From SCTD01 sp963781675 (GTDB taxonomy: Bacteria > Actinomycetota > Actinomycetes > Mycobacteriales > SCTD01): a stretch of DNA of 64,000 bases. A model generated the notes under the pieces. The model had not been told where the DNA came from, searched no databases, and saw only the letters and a list, made by a program, of their open reading frames with translations. The first letter of the stretch is position 1. Each line of letters opens with the position of its first letter. The stretch lies in NCBI GenBank assembly GCA_963781675.1, contig CAWAGF010000001.1:1532518-1596517 (forward strand), written 5' to 3'. A program made the position numbers and the translations under genes. Shown in pieces: positions 29,084 to 39,236 of the stretch.

Positions 29084-30259
29084 GTGACCGCCGTGGCGGC
29101 CACGTTGTACGAGCGGGTGAGCACCCGCGTGCCCGTGCTGGCCCGCCGGATGATCGCGACCTTCCTCGACGAGGTGCCGCTCTACCGCATGCTGCCGCAC
29201 GAGCAGCTGCACGGCGAGGTGCTGGCGATCTGCGAGGACAACCTCCGCACGTTCTTCGCCACGCTGCGCGAGGACCGGCTGCCGACCGACGAGGAGCTGA
29301 CCGAGCCGCGCCTGTCCGCGGCGCGGCGGGCGCAGGAGCGGGTGCCGCTGGCGTCGGTGCTCACGGCCTACCACGTCGGCAGCCGCATCGGCTGGGCCGA
29401 GCTGCTCGCCGAGGCCCGCCCGGGCGAGAACGCCGAGCTGCTCGCGGCGGTCGACGGCGTGCAGCGCTACGTCCAGGCCGTCACGGCGGTCGTCGCGACG
29501 GCCTACCTGCACGAGCAGCAGGCCATCTCCGGCGAGGAGGGGGACGCGCTGCGGGCGCTGGTCTCTGCGCTCCTGGCCGGCGAGCCGGCTGACGCGCTCG
29601 CCGAGCAGCTCGGCCGGCGGCTGCCCTCGGACTGGCTGGTGCTGGCCCTGGAGCTCGGCCAGCACCCGGACGAGGTCGCGGCCGGCGCCGTCGCCACCCG
29701 CCGCAAGCTCCGGCGGGTGCAGGCTGCGCTGGACGGGCTCGGGGGCGAGCCCGCGCTCGGCCGGCTGCACGGAGAGGGCGGCATCGTGCTGCTGCCCGAC
29801 CTCGGGCAGCCCCGGGAGGAGCTGGCGGCGCTGCTCCAGGCGGCTGCCGGTGCCCCCGTGCGCGGCGGCGCGGCGCGGGCGGCCTCCGCCGCGGGCGTCG
29901 CGCCCGCTGCGGCGCAGGCACGCGAGGTGCTGCGCCTGGCCCCGGCCGAGCCGGCGCTCTACGACCTCGACGACGTGCTGCTGGACTACCAGCTCAGCCG
30001 CCCCAGCCAGGCGCAGCAGCACCTTGCCGGGCTGCTCGCGCCGCTGGACGGCTTCCCCGACCTGCTGCTCACGCTGCGGTGCTACCTCGAGCACGACCTC
30101 GACCGCAGGCGCACGGCCGGGTCGCTGCACGTGCACCCGAACACGCTGGACTACCGGCTCAAGCGCGTCGTCGAGCTGACCGGCCTCGACCCGACGACCA
30201 CCCGCGGCCTGCAGCTGCTGGGCGGCGCCCTGGCCGTGCGCCGCCTGCTGGGTGCCTGA
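29084..30259 (+). CDS. PucR/CdaR-type helix-turn-helix transcriptional regulator
   Basis: 391 residues from GTG 29084. The C-terminus is the typical PucR winged-helix signature: LLLTLRCYLEHDLDRRRTAG, LHVHPNTLDYRLKRVVELTG and a final helix. The N-terminal 150 residues are all helical, and the middle is a GGDEF-like/CdaR linker. Such regulators usually respond to a small metabolite and activate catabolic genes. Its position, divergent from the alpha-galactosidase and inside the promoter-motif cluster, makes it the best local candidate regulator of the five motif-bearing units. That link is inferred from position only. Confidence 0.88.
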   Translation: MTAVAATLYERVSTRVPVLARRMIATFLDEVPLYRMLPHEQLHGEVLAICEDNLRTFFATLREDRLPTDEELTEPRLSAARRAQERVPLASVLTAYHVGSRIGWAELLAEARPGENAELLAAVDGVQRYVQAVTAVVATAYLHEQQAISGEEGDALRALVSALLAGEPADALAEQLGRRLPSDWLVLALELGQHPDEVAAGAVATRRKLRRVQAALDGLGGEPALGRLHGEGGIVLLPDLGQPREELAALLQAAAGAPVRGGAARAASAAGVAPAAAQAREVLRLAPAEPALYDLDDVLLDYQLSRPSQAQQHLAGLLAPLDGFPDLLLTLRCYLEHDLDRRRTAGSLHVHPNTLDYRLKRVVELTGLDPTTTRGLQLLGGALAVRRLLGA

Positions 30260-30297
30260 CCGGGCGCCGTCACAACCCGGCGGGCTGCGCTTCGTGC
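30260..30297 (+). promoter_or_regulatory. Shared bipartite promoter-like element, copy 4 (ceramidase C)
   Basis: GTCACA at 30269-30274, 17 bases, then TCGTGC at 30292-30297, 67 bases before the ceramidase C start. The left dyad arm is degenerate. It lies directly after the PucR gene stop. Confidence 0.5.
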
Positions 30298-30364
30298 TGC
30301 ACCCCAGCAGGGCCGCGGTCCGGTCGCGGCGAAGTACGGGGGACCTCGACCCAGGGAGCTCCTC

Positions 30365-32082
30365 GTGCGCGCTGTCCTCCGCGCTGCTGTCACCGGCCTG
30401 ACCGTCGGCGCCGTAGGCCTCGGCTCCGCCTGGGGCGCGGCCGTCGTCTCGACCCCGCCGCTGCCGTCGCCGCCCGTGGCCGTCCCGGCGCTGCCCGGCG
30501 CCGGTGCGCCCGCCGAGGAGCAGGCGCCTGCGGTGGCGCCCGCCACGGCCGTCGTGCCCGGCCAGAAGCTGCCGGACGGCTGGTTCCTCGCCGGCTCGGC
30601 CACCACCTCGCTGGTGCCGCCGGCCGAGAAGGTGAAGTCCGCGAAGGAGTGCGCGGCCAGCGGCCAGCAGTCGACGCTCTACACGCCGCTCACGCCTGAG
30701 GGCTGCCTCATCACCTTCGACGGCCTCTGGATGGACGGCGTCGACGAGGCCAACCCGATCTCGGCCCGCTCCATCGCCGTGTCGAACGGCAAGGACACCG
30801 TCGTGTTCACGCTGATGGACGCCGTCGGCTACATGGCGGCCTACCCGGCCGACGTGTGCGGCGACTGCGGCATCGACCCGATCACCAAGAGCCTGTCGAC
30901 CGAGCTGGGCATCCCGGCCGAGAACCTCGTCATCTCCAGCAGCCACACGCACGCGGCGCCGTCGACGATCGCCAAGGGCCCGAGCTGGTACTACGAGCTG
31001 GTCCGCGACCGGGTGAAGCAGGCGATCCGCGGCGCGGTGGCCGACCTGGCCAACAGCCCGCAGGTGCGCCTGGAGACCGGCGCGACGTCGGCCAAGGCCT
31101 TCAACGTCGACCGCCGCATCCAGAACCGCGCGGTGCCGGACTACGAGATGGCCTGGCTGCGGGCGTTCGTGCCGTCCTCCACGACGACCACCGACGCGCC
31201 CGGCAAGAAGAACGACACGACCACGACGACGCCGGAGCGGACCGTCGCCACCTTCGGCAACTTCGCGGTGCACCCGACGATCCGCAACGCCAACGCGCGC
31301 CTGCACTCCGGCATGGTCGGCCCGTTCACGCGCCGCGTGTCGGAGGTGCTGGGCGGCGCCGCGTTGTTCATGCCGGGTGCGCTCGGCGACCAGACGCCGG
31401 ACAAGGGCTTCGGCATCAACGGCATCGGCAACGGCCTCGCGGACGCGCTCATCGAGCGACGTCCAGCGCGGCGGCTACGTGCTGCAGAGCAACGACATCG
31501 AGGTCGCCCGCACCTCCGTGCAGGTGCCCATCGAGAACCAGTTCTTCGTGGCGGCGCTCGGCGTCGGCTACGCGGTCCGCGACTTCCTCCCGCCGTACGG
31601 CGGTGGCCCCTACGCCGTCGCCACCGAGAACAGCGGCACGCAACCTGCGGTCCTGCGAGGGCGCCGGCGAGGTGCACGTGGTGGCGCCGGTCAGCGCGAT
31701 CCGCTTCGGCACCCGGCCGCCGGCCGGCAAGGTCGACCTCGGCGCGGAGTACAAGGCGCCGGTCAAGACCGACAACGTCGTGGTCGTCCAGTCGCCGGGT
31801 GAGATCTTCGCGTCGATCGGCCTGATCGTGAAGGACTACCTGAGCCGCTCGAACGGCGTGCTCGTGCAGGGCGTCACCAACGACACGATCGGCTACATCA
31901 TCCCGGCCAACCAGTACGACCTGTTCGCCAGCCAGGGCCTCGGCCTGGCGAACAACGCCGGCGAGGTCGGCAACTACGAGGAGGCGCTCTCGCTCGGCAA
32001 GTGCACCGGCGAGATCGTCACGAACGCGATGCTCGAGATGGGGCAGCAGCTCGGCGTCATGGGCGAGGGCGAGGCCCCCTAG
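30365..32082 (+). CDS. Neutral/alkaline ceramidase-like secreted protein, paralogue C, two frameshifts
   Basis: It starts at GTG 30365 with GGGAG upstream and a signal peptide. The metal motif is SSHTHAAP. The nucleophile region is ALGDQTPDKG, with threonine in the serine position. A Thr-rich linker with GKKND near 31185-31230 matches the linker position of paralogues A and B. The frame changes at 31456-31457 (GAG/GAC) and 31640-31641 (ACG/ACC), each one inserted base, after which it continues with DVQRGGYVLQSNDIEVA and NLRSCEGAGEVHV to the end EMGQQLGVMGEGEAP. The reconstructed protein has about 571 residues. It converges on the NicO-type gene with overlapping stops. Confidence 0.7.
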
Positions 32083-33365
32083 AGGCAGAGAGCGGCGCGG
32101 GCGGCGACGCCCGCGCCGACCAGCGTCACGGCGGCCGCTCCGGCCAGCGGGGCGGCGTGCACGAGGCGGTGCAGGCGCGCGCCGCCGCGCTCGTGCAGGA
32201 CGTCGCGCCCGCGCAGCACCGCCACGCCGACCAGCGTCACCGTGGTGGCCAGTCCCAGGCTGAACACCCCGATGAGCAGCAGGCCGTACGCCACCCGGTC
32301 GACGGCCAGCGCCGTCAGCAGGACCAGCAGCGCGGAGGGCGACGGGAGCAGCCCGCCCGCCGCGCCGAGCACGACGATGCCCTGCAGCGACAGGGGAGCG
32401 GGCGCCTCGTGCGGCTCGTGGTGCGCGTGGTGGTGGTGGCCGCCGCGTGCCCGCCAGCGGCGGACCAGCAGCCACAGGCCGAGCCCGAAGAAGACCAGCC
32501 CGGTGACCAGCCCGATGGTGGCGGACAGCCGGGCGGCGTCGGGCGCACGGGTCGCGCTGAACAGCGCCAGCCCGAGCGCGAGCACGCTGCCCGTGTGCAT
32601 CAGCGCGACGGTGCTGCCGAGGACGGCGGCGTGCTTCACCCTCGCCCGCTCGCCGACCAGGTAGCCGGCGGCGACGGCCTTGCCGTGCCCGGGCGCCAGG
32701 GCGTGCAGCGCGCCGACGACGAAGGCGACCAGCAGCGCGACCAGGCCGGCGGCGACCCCCGGCGTGCTGTCGATGGCGGCGACGAAGCGCCGCTCGAGCG
32801 GCAGCGCGCCGCCGAAGCTCCCCTGCACGTCCCGTGAGCGCAGGACCGGCGCGGGTGCGGCGGCCGTGGGGTCGAGGTCGAGCTCCTGCTCGGGGGCCGC
32901 CTCGGTGAGCATCACCCGGTCGCCCCCGCTGCCGGCGGCCAGCGTCCGGTAGCGGCTGTCCACCTCGTGCAGCAGCGCGATCCGCACCCGCACCCGGCCG
33001 ACCCGCTCCGGGCAGGTGAACGCCACCCGGACGCCCTGCGTCACCACGCTGGCCGGCGGCGTGAACGTCCCCGCGCACGGCCGGCCGTCCTGGCTCACCG
33101 TGAGGTCCCGCTGGACCCGCTCGCGCAGCGCGGCGGAGCCGGCCAGCCGGGCGTCCTGCTCCCGCGTCAGCGCCGGAGCGTCGGTGAGCCCGAGGGAGCG
33201 GGCCAGCGCGGCGACGTCGTCCGGCGCGGCGTTCCACGCCACCGTGACGCTGCGGTCCTGTGCGCTCACCTGCGCGAAGGCCGGCAGCCCCAGCGGGTGC
33301 GCCAGCGCCGGGCCGGCGCTCAGGGCGACGAGCAGCCCCGCGAGCAGCCACGCCCGTCGTCGCAC
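32079..33365 (-). CDS. NicO/RcnA-type nickel-cobalt permease with large extracytoplasmic N-terminus
   Basis: 428 residues from GTG 33365, where a signal sequence (RRRAWLLAGLLVALSAGPALAHP) begins. Residues 25-200 form an exported domain with no recognised motif. From about 215 on there are six membrane helices with the family motif HALAPGHGKA, a second helix pair around LGSTVALMHTGSVLALGLAL, and a His-rich loop GGHHHHAHHEPHE, as in nickel/cobalt exporters such as RcnA. The role is probably movement of a divalent metal. Neutral ceramidases and GH92 enzymes need Zn or Ca, but a link is speculative. Confidence 0.85.
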   Translation of the reverse strand: MRRRAWLLAGLLVALSAGPALAHPLGLPAFAQVSAQDRSVTVAWNAAPDDVAALARSLGLTDAPALTREQDARLAGSAALRERVQRDLTVSQDGRPCAGTFTPPASVVTQGVRVAFTCPERVGRVRVRIALLHEVDSRYRTLAAGSGGDRVMLTEAAPEQELDLDPTAAAPAPVLRSRDVQGSFGGALPLERRFVAAIDSTPGVAAGLVALLVAFVVGALHALAPGHGKAVAAGYLVGERARVKHAAVLGSTVALMHTGSVLALGLALFSATRAPDAARLSATIGLVTGLVFFGLGLWLLVRRWRARGGHHHHAHHEPHEAPAPLSLQGIVVLGAAGGLLPSPSALLVLLTALAVDRVAYGLLLIGVFSLGLATTVTLVGVAVLRGRDVLHERGGARLHRLVHAAPLAGAAAVTLVGAGVAARAALCL

Positions 33366-33383
33366 GCCGCGCAGCGTAGGCCG

Positions 33384-33421
33384 TTGTGACGGCTCACAGG
33401 CGTGGCGCCCGAGCTTCGGGC
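33384..33421 (+). promoter_or_regulatory. Shared bipartite promoter-like element, copy 5 (esterase operon)
   Basis: TTGTGACGGCTCACAGG at 33384-33400 is a dyad; CTCACA, 17 bases and TCGGGC follow, 44 bases before the esterase start. It sits between divergent genes and could also affect the NicO-type gene. Confidence 0.55.
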
Positions 33422-33465
33422 CCGAGTCGGGAGGGAGCCGCCCTGCTGCGCCGAACAGAGCAGCC

Positions 33466-35875
33466 ATGAGACGCCGCGCGGTCCCCCTGCTCCTCGTCAC
33501 CGGGCTGGTCGGCGCGACCGCGCTCGTCGCCTCCGCCGACGTCGAGCCGCCCGTCCTGCACGCCCAGCAGAAGCGCGGCACCGCGGTCGTCACCGCGCTG
33601 CCGCCCGTCGCCCCCACCACGAAGGTCGTCGACGGGAAGACCGACGACTGGACGGGCGAGGCCCCCGGCTTCAGCGGCCTGGCCACCTACAGCCACGGCG
33701 AGTACGTCTACGCGGACTACCTGTTCGACTCCTTCGGCGCCGACGACGGCGACGACGCCGAGCGCGTCGCCCGCAACGACGCCCTCGAGGAGGCCTCGCC
33801 GGGCTTCTACCGGCTCGAGCCGACCTACCAGTACGACCCGGCCGGCGAGATCGGCGCGCCCTCGGCCGAGCTCGGCCTCGAGGGGGAGCGGCAGTACGGC
33901 GACGCGCTCGACGCGGACGAGCGCGGCCACGTCGCCGCTGCCGACCTGCGCGAGGTCCGGGTGGCCGCGGACGAGAGCACGGTCAGCCTGCTGGTGCGCA
34001 CGACCACCATGACGGCCGAGCGGTCGGCCGGCGTCGTCGTGCTCGCCGACACCGTCGACGGCAGCCCGGCCTACGACGTGCCGTTCGGCAGCGGCCTGCG
34101 CACCGCGGTCGCCGACGTCGCGCTGCTGATCGCGCCCAGCGGCGGCACCGCCGTCGACCTGGCGTCCGGCGAGCGCAGCACCTTCCCGGTCGCCGCGGAC
34201 GACAGCGGCTACGCCAACGTGCTCGAGGCGGGCGTCCCGCGGGCGCTCCTGGAGCGGGCGGGCAAGGCGAAGCGCGACAAGGGCAAGGCAGAGGGCAAGG
34301 CGAAGGGCAAGGCCAAGGGCCACACGCCGTCGCTGCGGCTCGCGCTCGCCGCGGGCGTCTCCGACGGCGCGGCCGGCCTGCAGGACCTGAAGAGCGAGAA
34401 GGCGGACCTGGTGAACGTCGCCAACGTGGCCTTCCGCCCCGCCGAGCCGGTGCGCATCCGCTTCGACAAGCGGCAGGCGTTCGCGCTGTCCGACGGCACC
34501 ATCGACCCGTTCTTCGCCGACGTCGACCTCGACGGCCTGCTCGGCGGCCGCAGCGAGGCCTTCCGGCCGGGCGCCGGCTACCACGAGCGGCAGTTCCAGA
34601 GCACCGAGCAGATCAGCCGCGAGGGCGACCTCGACGGCATCTGGCAGCCGTACGGCGCCTACGTCCCCACCGCCTACGACGGCACCACGCCGGCGCGCAC
34701 GACGTACTGGATGCACTGGCGCGGCGGCGACACCCACGACGCCGCGAACGTCTCGCCCCGCACGATGCGCGACTTCGGCGAGGACGTCGACGGGCTCGTC
34801 ATCGCGCCGCGCGGCCGCGGCACGAGCAGCTGGTACGTCGGCCGCGCGCAGGAGGACTTCCAGCAGGTCTGGGACGACGCGCTGCGCGACCTTCGCGATC
34901 GACCAGGACCACGTCTACGTCACCGGCCACTCGATGGGCGGCTGGGCGAGCTACCTGCTGCCGATCCTCTACCCGGACCGCTTCGCCGCGGCCCTGCCGT
35001 ACGCCGGCGTGCCGACGCAGGGCCTGTGGGTGGGCTGCGAGTTCGACGACTGCTTCCAGGGGACCAACGGCGGCAACGCCAAGGACCAGTGGACCAACCC
35101 GCTGCTCGACAACCTGCGCAACGTCCCGATCGCGATCAGCCACGGCGTGCTCGACGAGCTCGTGCCGGTGCCCGGCGCCGTGCGGCAGGCGGAGAAGCTG
35201 ACCAAGCTCGGCTACCGCAACCGGCTCTACCTGTTCCCGGGCTACGAGCACTTCAGCCACCCGATCCAGGACGAGTGGGCCGAGGGTGCGCGCTACGCCT
35301 CGCAGTTCACCCGCGAGAAGGACCCGGCGCGGGTCACCTACCTCCGCTCGATGCCGTTCGAGCGGACCGTCGAGACCGGCCCGGACCAGGGCAACAAGTT
35401 CACTCGGCCTGTAGCTTCGACTTCGACAAGGCGTACTGGATGAGCGGCCTCGAGCCGGTCGACCCGGACCGCGGCGTCGCCAAGGTGGACGCCGTGTCGC
35501 TGGCCAAGCCCGAGGTGCCGGTGCTGACGGTGCCCGAGGCCGGCGGCCCCGCCTCGCTCGGGCAGGTCGGCCCGTACACGATGAACGGCCTGGCCTGGCT
35601 CGACAACCCGGCCGCCGCGGCGCCCGCTGCCGTCAACGGCTTCACCGCGACGCTGTCCGGCGCCCGCGCCGTGCGGCTGCGACCTGCAGCGCATGGCGAT
35701 CTCGAGCACCTCCCCGGTCACCGGCACCGTGACGACCGAGGCACCCCTGGTGCTGTCGCTCGCCGGCAGCTGGGACGCCGCGCCCGCCGTCACCGGCGCC
35801 ACGGTCGTCGACCTGGTCGACGGCGTGCTGCGCCTGCAGCTGCCGGCCGGCACCTCCGCGCTGACGGTCGGCTGA
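33466..35875 (+). CDS. Secreted alpha/beta hydrolase (esterase/peptidase-like), frameshifted
   Basis: ATG 33466 begins a signal peptide. Residues 60-400 resemble an N-terminal carbohydrate- or substrate-binding domain and contain a Lys/Gly-rich insert (KGKAEGKAKGKAKG). The catalytic domain shows the elbow GHSMGGW after DQDHVYVT, a candidate Asp in HGVLDELVP and His in PGYEHFSH, as in prolyl-oligopeptidase-like esterases. Breaks at 34891-34892 (CTC/TTC), 35404-35405 with 35412-35413, and 35679-35680 (CTG/CTC) each fit doubled bases and restore one frame of about 800 residues. It is the first gene of a four-gene operon; its stop overlaps the next start (TGATG). Confidence 0.75.
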
Positions 35876-38142
35876 TGCGCCGCCTGCTGGCCGCCGCCAC
35901 CGCGGTCGGGCTGGTCGCGCTCGCCGCGCCGTCGCTCGCCGCCCCGCCGAAGGCCGAGGCGCTGCCGGACCTCGCCCGGCACGTCGACCCGATGGTCGGC
36001 ACCTTCGCCCCCGGCTTCACCGTGCCGGGCGCGGCGACGCCGTTCGGCATGACGCAGGTGTCGCCCGACACCGGCGGGCCCGTCGCCTACAGCGGCTACT
36101 CCTGGCACGACCCGTCGATCCAGGGCTTCAGCCACCTGCACCTGTCCGGGCCGGGCGTGAAGAAGGCCGGCGACATCCCGCTCATGCCGACCGTCGGGCC
36201 GGTCACCAGCAGCGACCCCCGCCAGTACGCCGCCACCTACGACCACGCGACCGAGAAGGCGACGCCCGGGGCTACTACGACGTGCGCCTCGGCAACGGCA
36301 CCGCCGTCGAGCTCACCGCGACGACGCACACCGGCATGCAGCGCTACACGTTCCCGCCGGTGCCCCAGGCCAACGTGCTGCTCGACGTCAGCCGCTCGGT
36401 CGAGGGCGTGCACACCGGCGCGCCTCGAGGTCGTGGACGAGGACACCGTCCGCGGCTGGTCCCGCGGCCGCTACCCGGTCTTCTTCGAGGCCGACTTCAG
36501 CCGGCCGTTCACCTCGTACGGCACCTGGTCCGGCAGCACCCTCGCTCCCGGCGTCGCGCGCCGCGCAGGGAGACGGCGTCGGTGGCTGGGTGTCCTTCGA
36601 CGCGCTGACGTCGCAGACGGTCGAGGTCAGCGTCGGCATCTCCTTCGTCGACGCCGAGGGCGCGCGGCAGAAACCTGGCCGCCGAGCGCGGCGGCTTCGA
36701 CGAGCTGCGCGCCGCCGCCCGCACCGCCTGGAACCGCGAGCTGGCCAAGGTGCAGGTCACCGGCGGCAGCCCGGTCGACACGCGCACCTTCTACACGGCG
36801 CTCTACCACTCGCTGCTGCACCCGAACGCGTTCTCCGACGTCGACGGCCGCTACGTCGGCTTCGACGGCCAGGTGCGCACGGCGACCGACCGCGTGCAGT
36901 ACGCCAACTTCTAGCTCGTGGGACACCTACAAGGCGCAGAACCAGCTGCTGGCCAGCGTCTGGCCGGACCAGTACCGCGACATGCTGCTGTCGCTGCTCG
37001 CCGACGCGCGCGAGGGCGGCACGCTCCCGCGCTGGGGCGAGCAGAACCTCGACGCCGCGCACATGAGCGGCGACCCGGTGATCGCCGATGGTCGTCGACG
37101 GCTGGTGCCGCGGCGTGCTGTCCGACGTGCGACCCGCTGGTCGTCGACGAGCTGTTCGCCGAGATGCAGGAGCTGGTGCAGCGGCGCGAGCCGCGCTGGC
37201 AGGACCTCGGCTACCTGCCGCTGCAGACCTCCTCCCGCGGCGCCGGCACCACGCTGGAGTACGGCGTCGCCGACTTCGCTCTGGCGCTGATGGCCGACTC
37301 CCGCGGCGCCGCCGACGGACGAGCCGCTGGCCGACGCGGCCGCCTACCGCAAGCTGCTCGACCCGGAGACGCGCTGGATCCGGCCGCGCAACGACGACGG
37401 CTCCTGGCTGACGCCGTTCGACCCGGCGCTGGACGAGACCGGCTTCCAGGAGGGCAACTCCTGGCAGTACTCCTGGCTCGCGCCGCACGACGCCCGCGGC
37501 CTGTTCGACCTGATGGGCGGTGACGCCGCGGCGGTCGAGCGGCTGGACACCCACTTCAGCGAGGCCGTCGCCTCCAAGGTCCCCGTCGCGGTCGCCGAGG
37601 CGCAGAGCAAGGTGACGGCGTTCGGCCTCGTCTACCGCACCAACCAGTACGCGCCGGGCAACGAGCACGACCTGCAGACCTCGTGGATGTACGCGCACGC
37701 CGGCCAGCCGAGCAAGGTGCAGTCCGTGCAGCGGCAGCTGCAGGGCGCCTTCCGTCCGACCATCGACGGCCTGCCCGGCAACGACGACCTCGGCTCGCTG
37801 TCGGCCTGGTACGTCTGGAGCGCGCTCGGCCTCGGGCCGGTCACCCCGGGGGCGCCGCTCTACGTCGTCGGCAGCCCGCTGTTCGAGCGCGCGGAGCTCG
37901 ACCTGCCCGGCAAGAAGGACGTCGTCATCGAAGCGCCCGGTGCGTCGCTGGCCGGCAAGTACGTCCAGTCCGCGACGCTCGGCGGCAAGCCGCTCGACAG
38001 CGCGTGGCTGACGCACAGCGCGCTGCGCAAGGGCGGCACGCTGCGCCTGGAGATGGGCCTGCAGCCGTCGGCCTGGGGCACCGCCACCCGGCCGCCGTCC
38101 GTGACCGGCTCCTCGCTGTCGGACTTCGGGTGCGCGCCGTGA
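35875..38142 (+). CDS. Secreted GH92 alpha-mannosidase-like enzyme, many frameshifts
   Basis: ATG 35875 overlaps the preceding stop and starts a signal peptide. GH92 features are clear: ARHVDPMVGTFAPGFTVPGA at the start, SGYSWHDPSIQGFSHLHLSG, and the C-terminal signature GNDDLGSLSAWYVWSALGLG. GH92 enzymes are calcium-dependent exo-alpha-mannosidases that act on N-glycans and mannans. The frame breaks at about nine places between 36267 and 37318. All fit doubled alternative bases, such as GCG/GCC at 36422, CAG/CAA at 36668, GTG/GTC at 37129 and AGC/TCG serine codons at 36913-36918. The apparent TAG at 36912-36914 comes from that last one. The reconstructed protein has about 750 residues. Confidence 0.8.
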
Positions 38143-39236
38143 GGCGGCTCGTCCTGCCGCTGGTCGGCGCGCTGCTGCTCGGCCTCGGCGTGACCGCGGG
38201 CGCCGACCCGCTGTGCGCCCAGGCGCCGGAGCCGTCCCGCTGGTCCGCCGACGCGGAGCCGGACGCGCCGGCCGAGCGGATGTCGCTGATGGTGCACCGC
38301 GGCGCCGCCGAGCTCGCGCCGGAGAACACGCTGTGGGCGTTCCGCTACGCGATCGCCTACGACGTGGAGTGGATCGAGGTGGACGTCCAGCAGACGCTGG
38401 ACCACCGCTACGTCGCCTTCCACGACCCGACGCTCGACGAGAAGACCGACGGCACCGGCGTCGTCGCGACCAAGACCTTCGCCGAGCTGCGCGCGCTCAA
38501 CGCCGCCGACAACCCGAAGTGGAAGGGCAGCGCGTACGACCCCGCCCAGCTGCCCTCGCTCGAGGAGGTGCTCCAGCTCGCGCAGGAGACCGGCGTCGGC
38601 GTGACCTTCGACCTGAAGGAGTCCGTCACCGACACGGCGAGCGTCGCGCTGATGGCGCAGCGGTACGGCGTCGTCGAGCGCTCGATCTTCCAGCCGTACG
38701 TGCCTGGCCGCGCCGAGCAGATCCTGGCGGTCGCACCGGACGCGCACCTGCTGCTGTCCAACCAGGGGTTCGAGGACCTGCCGGACGGCGCCCCGCGCGG
38801 GACCTTCTTCGCCGCGGCGCGGGAGTACGACGCGTTCGGCTCCTCGCTGCCCGGCTACGACGCCGGCCGGATCAACGAGGCCCACGACGGGTGCGCGCAG
38901 GTGATCCCGAACGTCTACCAGGGCGACGTCACCGGCAGCGAGGCGGGCGACCTGCTGCACGCCCGCGCGCTCGGCGCCGACGGCGCGCAGGTCAACCTGC
39001 CGGAGGTCGCGGTCGAGGCGCTCGGCCGGCCGGTGGCCACGGTGCTGGTCCCACGCGACGGCGGCGTCTGCCTGCTCGACGCCGAGCACCGGCAGGGCCT
39101 GCCGGGCAAGACGCTGTCCTCGGGCGCCGTGACGGGTGTCGGGGGCTGCGTCGCGAGCGCTGCGGGCCGGGTCCGCTTCGCCGGCGACGGCTCGGCGCTG
39201 GCCAGCACCACGGTCGTGACCGGGAGGACCTCGTGA
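38139..39236 (+). CDS. Secreted glycerophosphodiester phosphodiesterase
   Basis: 365 residues from GTG 38139, overlapping the GH92 stop (GTGA). A signal peptide is followed by a GDPD barrel with HRGAAELAPENT (catalytic His-Arg), EVDVQQTLDHRYVAFHDPTLD (metal-binding Glu/Asp and second His) and DLKES. The enzyme hydrolyses deacylated phospholipids to glycerol-3-phosphate and an alcohol. The last 60 residues are extra, with two cysteine pairs. No frame problem is seen in this gene. Confidence 0.92.
   Translation: MRRLVLPLVGALLLGLGVTAGADPLCAQAPEPSRWSADAEPDAPAERMSLMVHRGAAELAPENTLWAFRYAIAYDVEWIEVDVQQTLDHRYVAFHDPTLDEKTDGTGVVATKTFAELRALNAADNPKWKGSAYDPAQLPSLEEVLQLAQETGVGVTFDLKESVTDTASVALMAQRYGVVERSIFQPYVPGRAEQILAVAPDAHLLLSNQGFEDLPDGAPRGTFFAAAREYDAFGSSLPGYDAGRINEAHDGCAQVIPNVYQGDVTGSEAGDLLHARALGADGAQVNLPEVAVEALGRPVATVLVPRDGGVCLLDAEHRQGLPGKTLSSGAVTGVGGCVASAAGRVRFAGDGSALASTTVVTGRTS

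Noticed and set aside
27731..31306. Very long minus-strand open frame of nearly 1200 codons
   Set aside because: It combines the antisense of the PucR-type gene, the true alpha-galactosidase N-terminus and out-of-frame sequence; only 28987 downwards is coding.
36912..36914. Amber stop making GH92 a pseudogene
   Set aside because: The TAG arises from TT[C/T] followed by both AGC and TCG; removing one allele gives a normal NFSWDTY reading.
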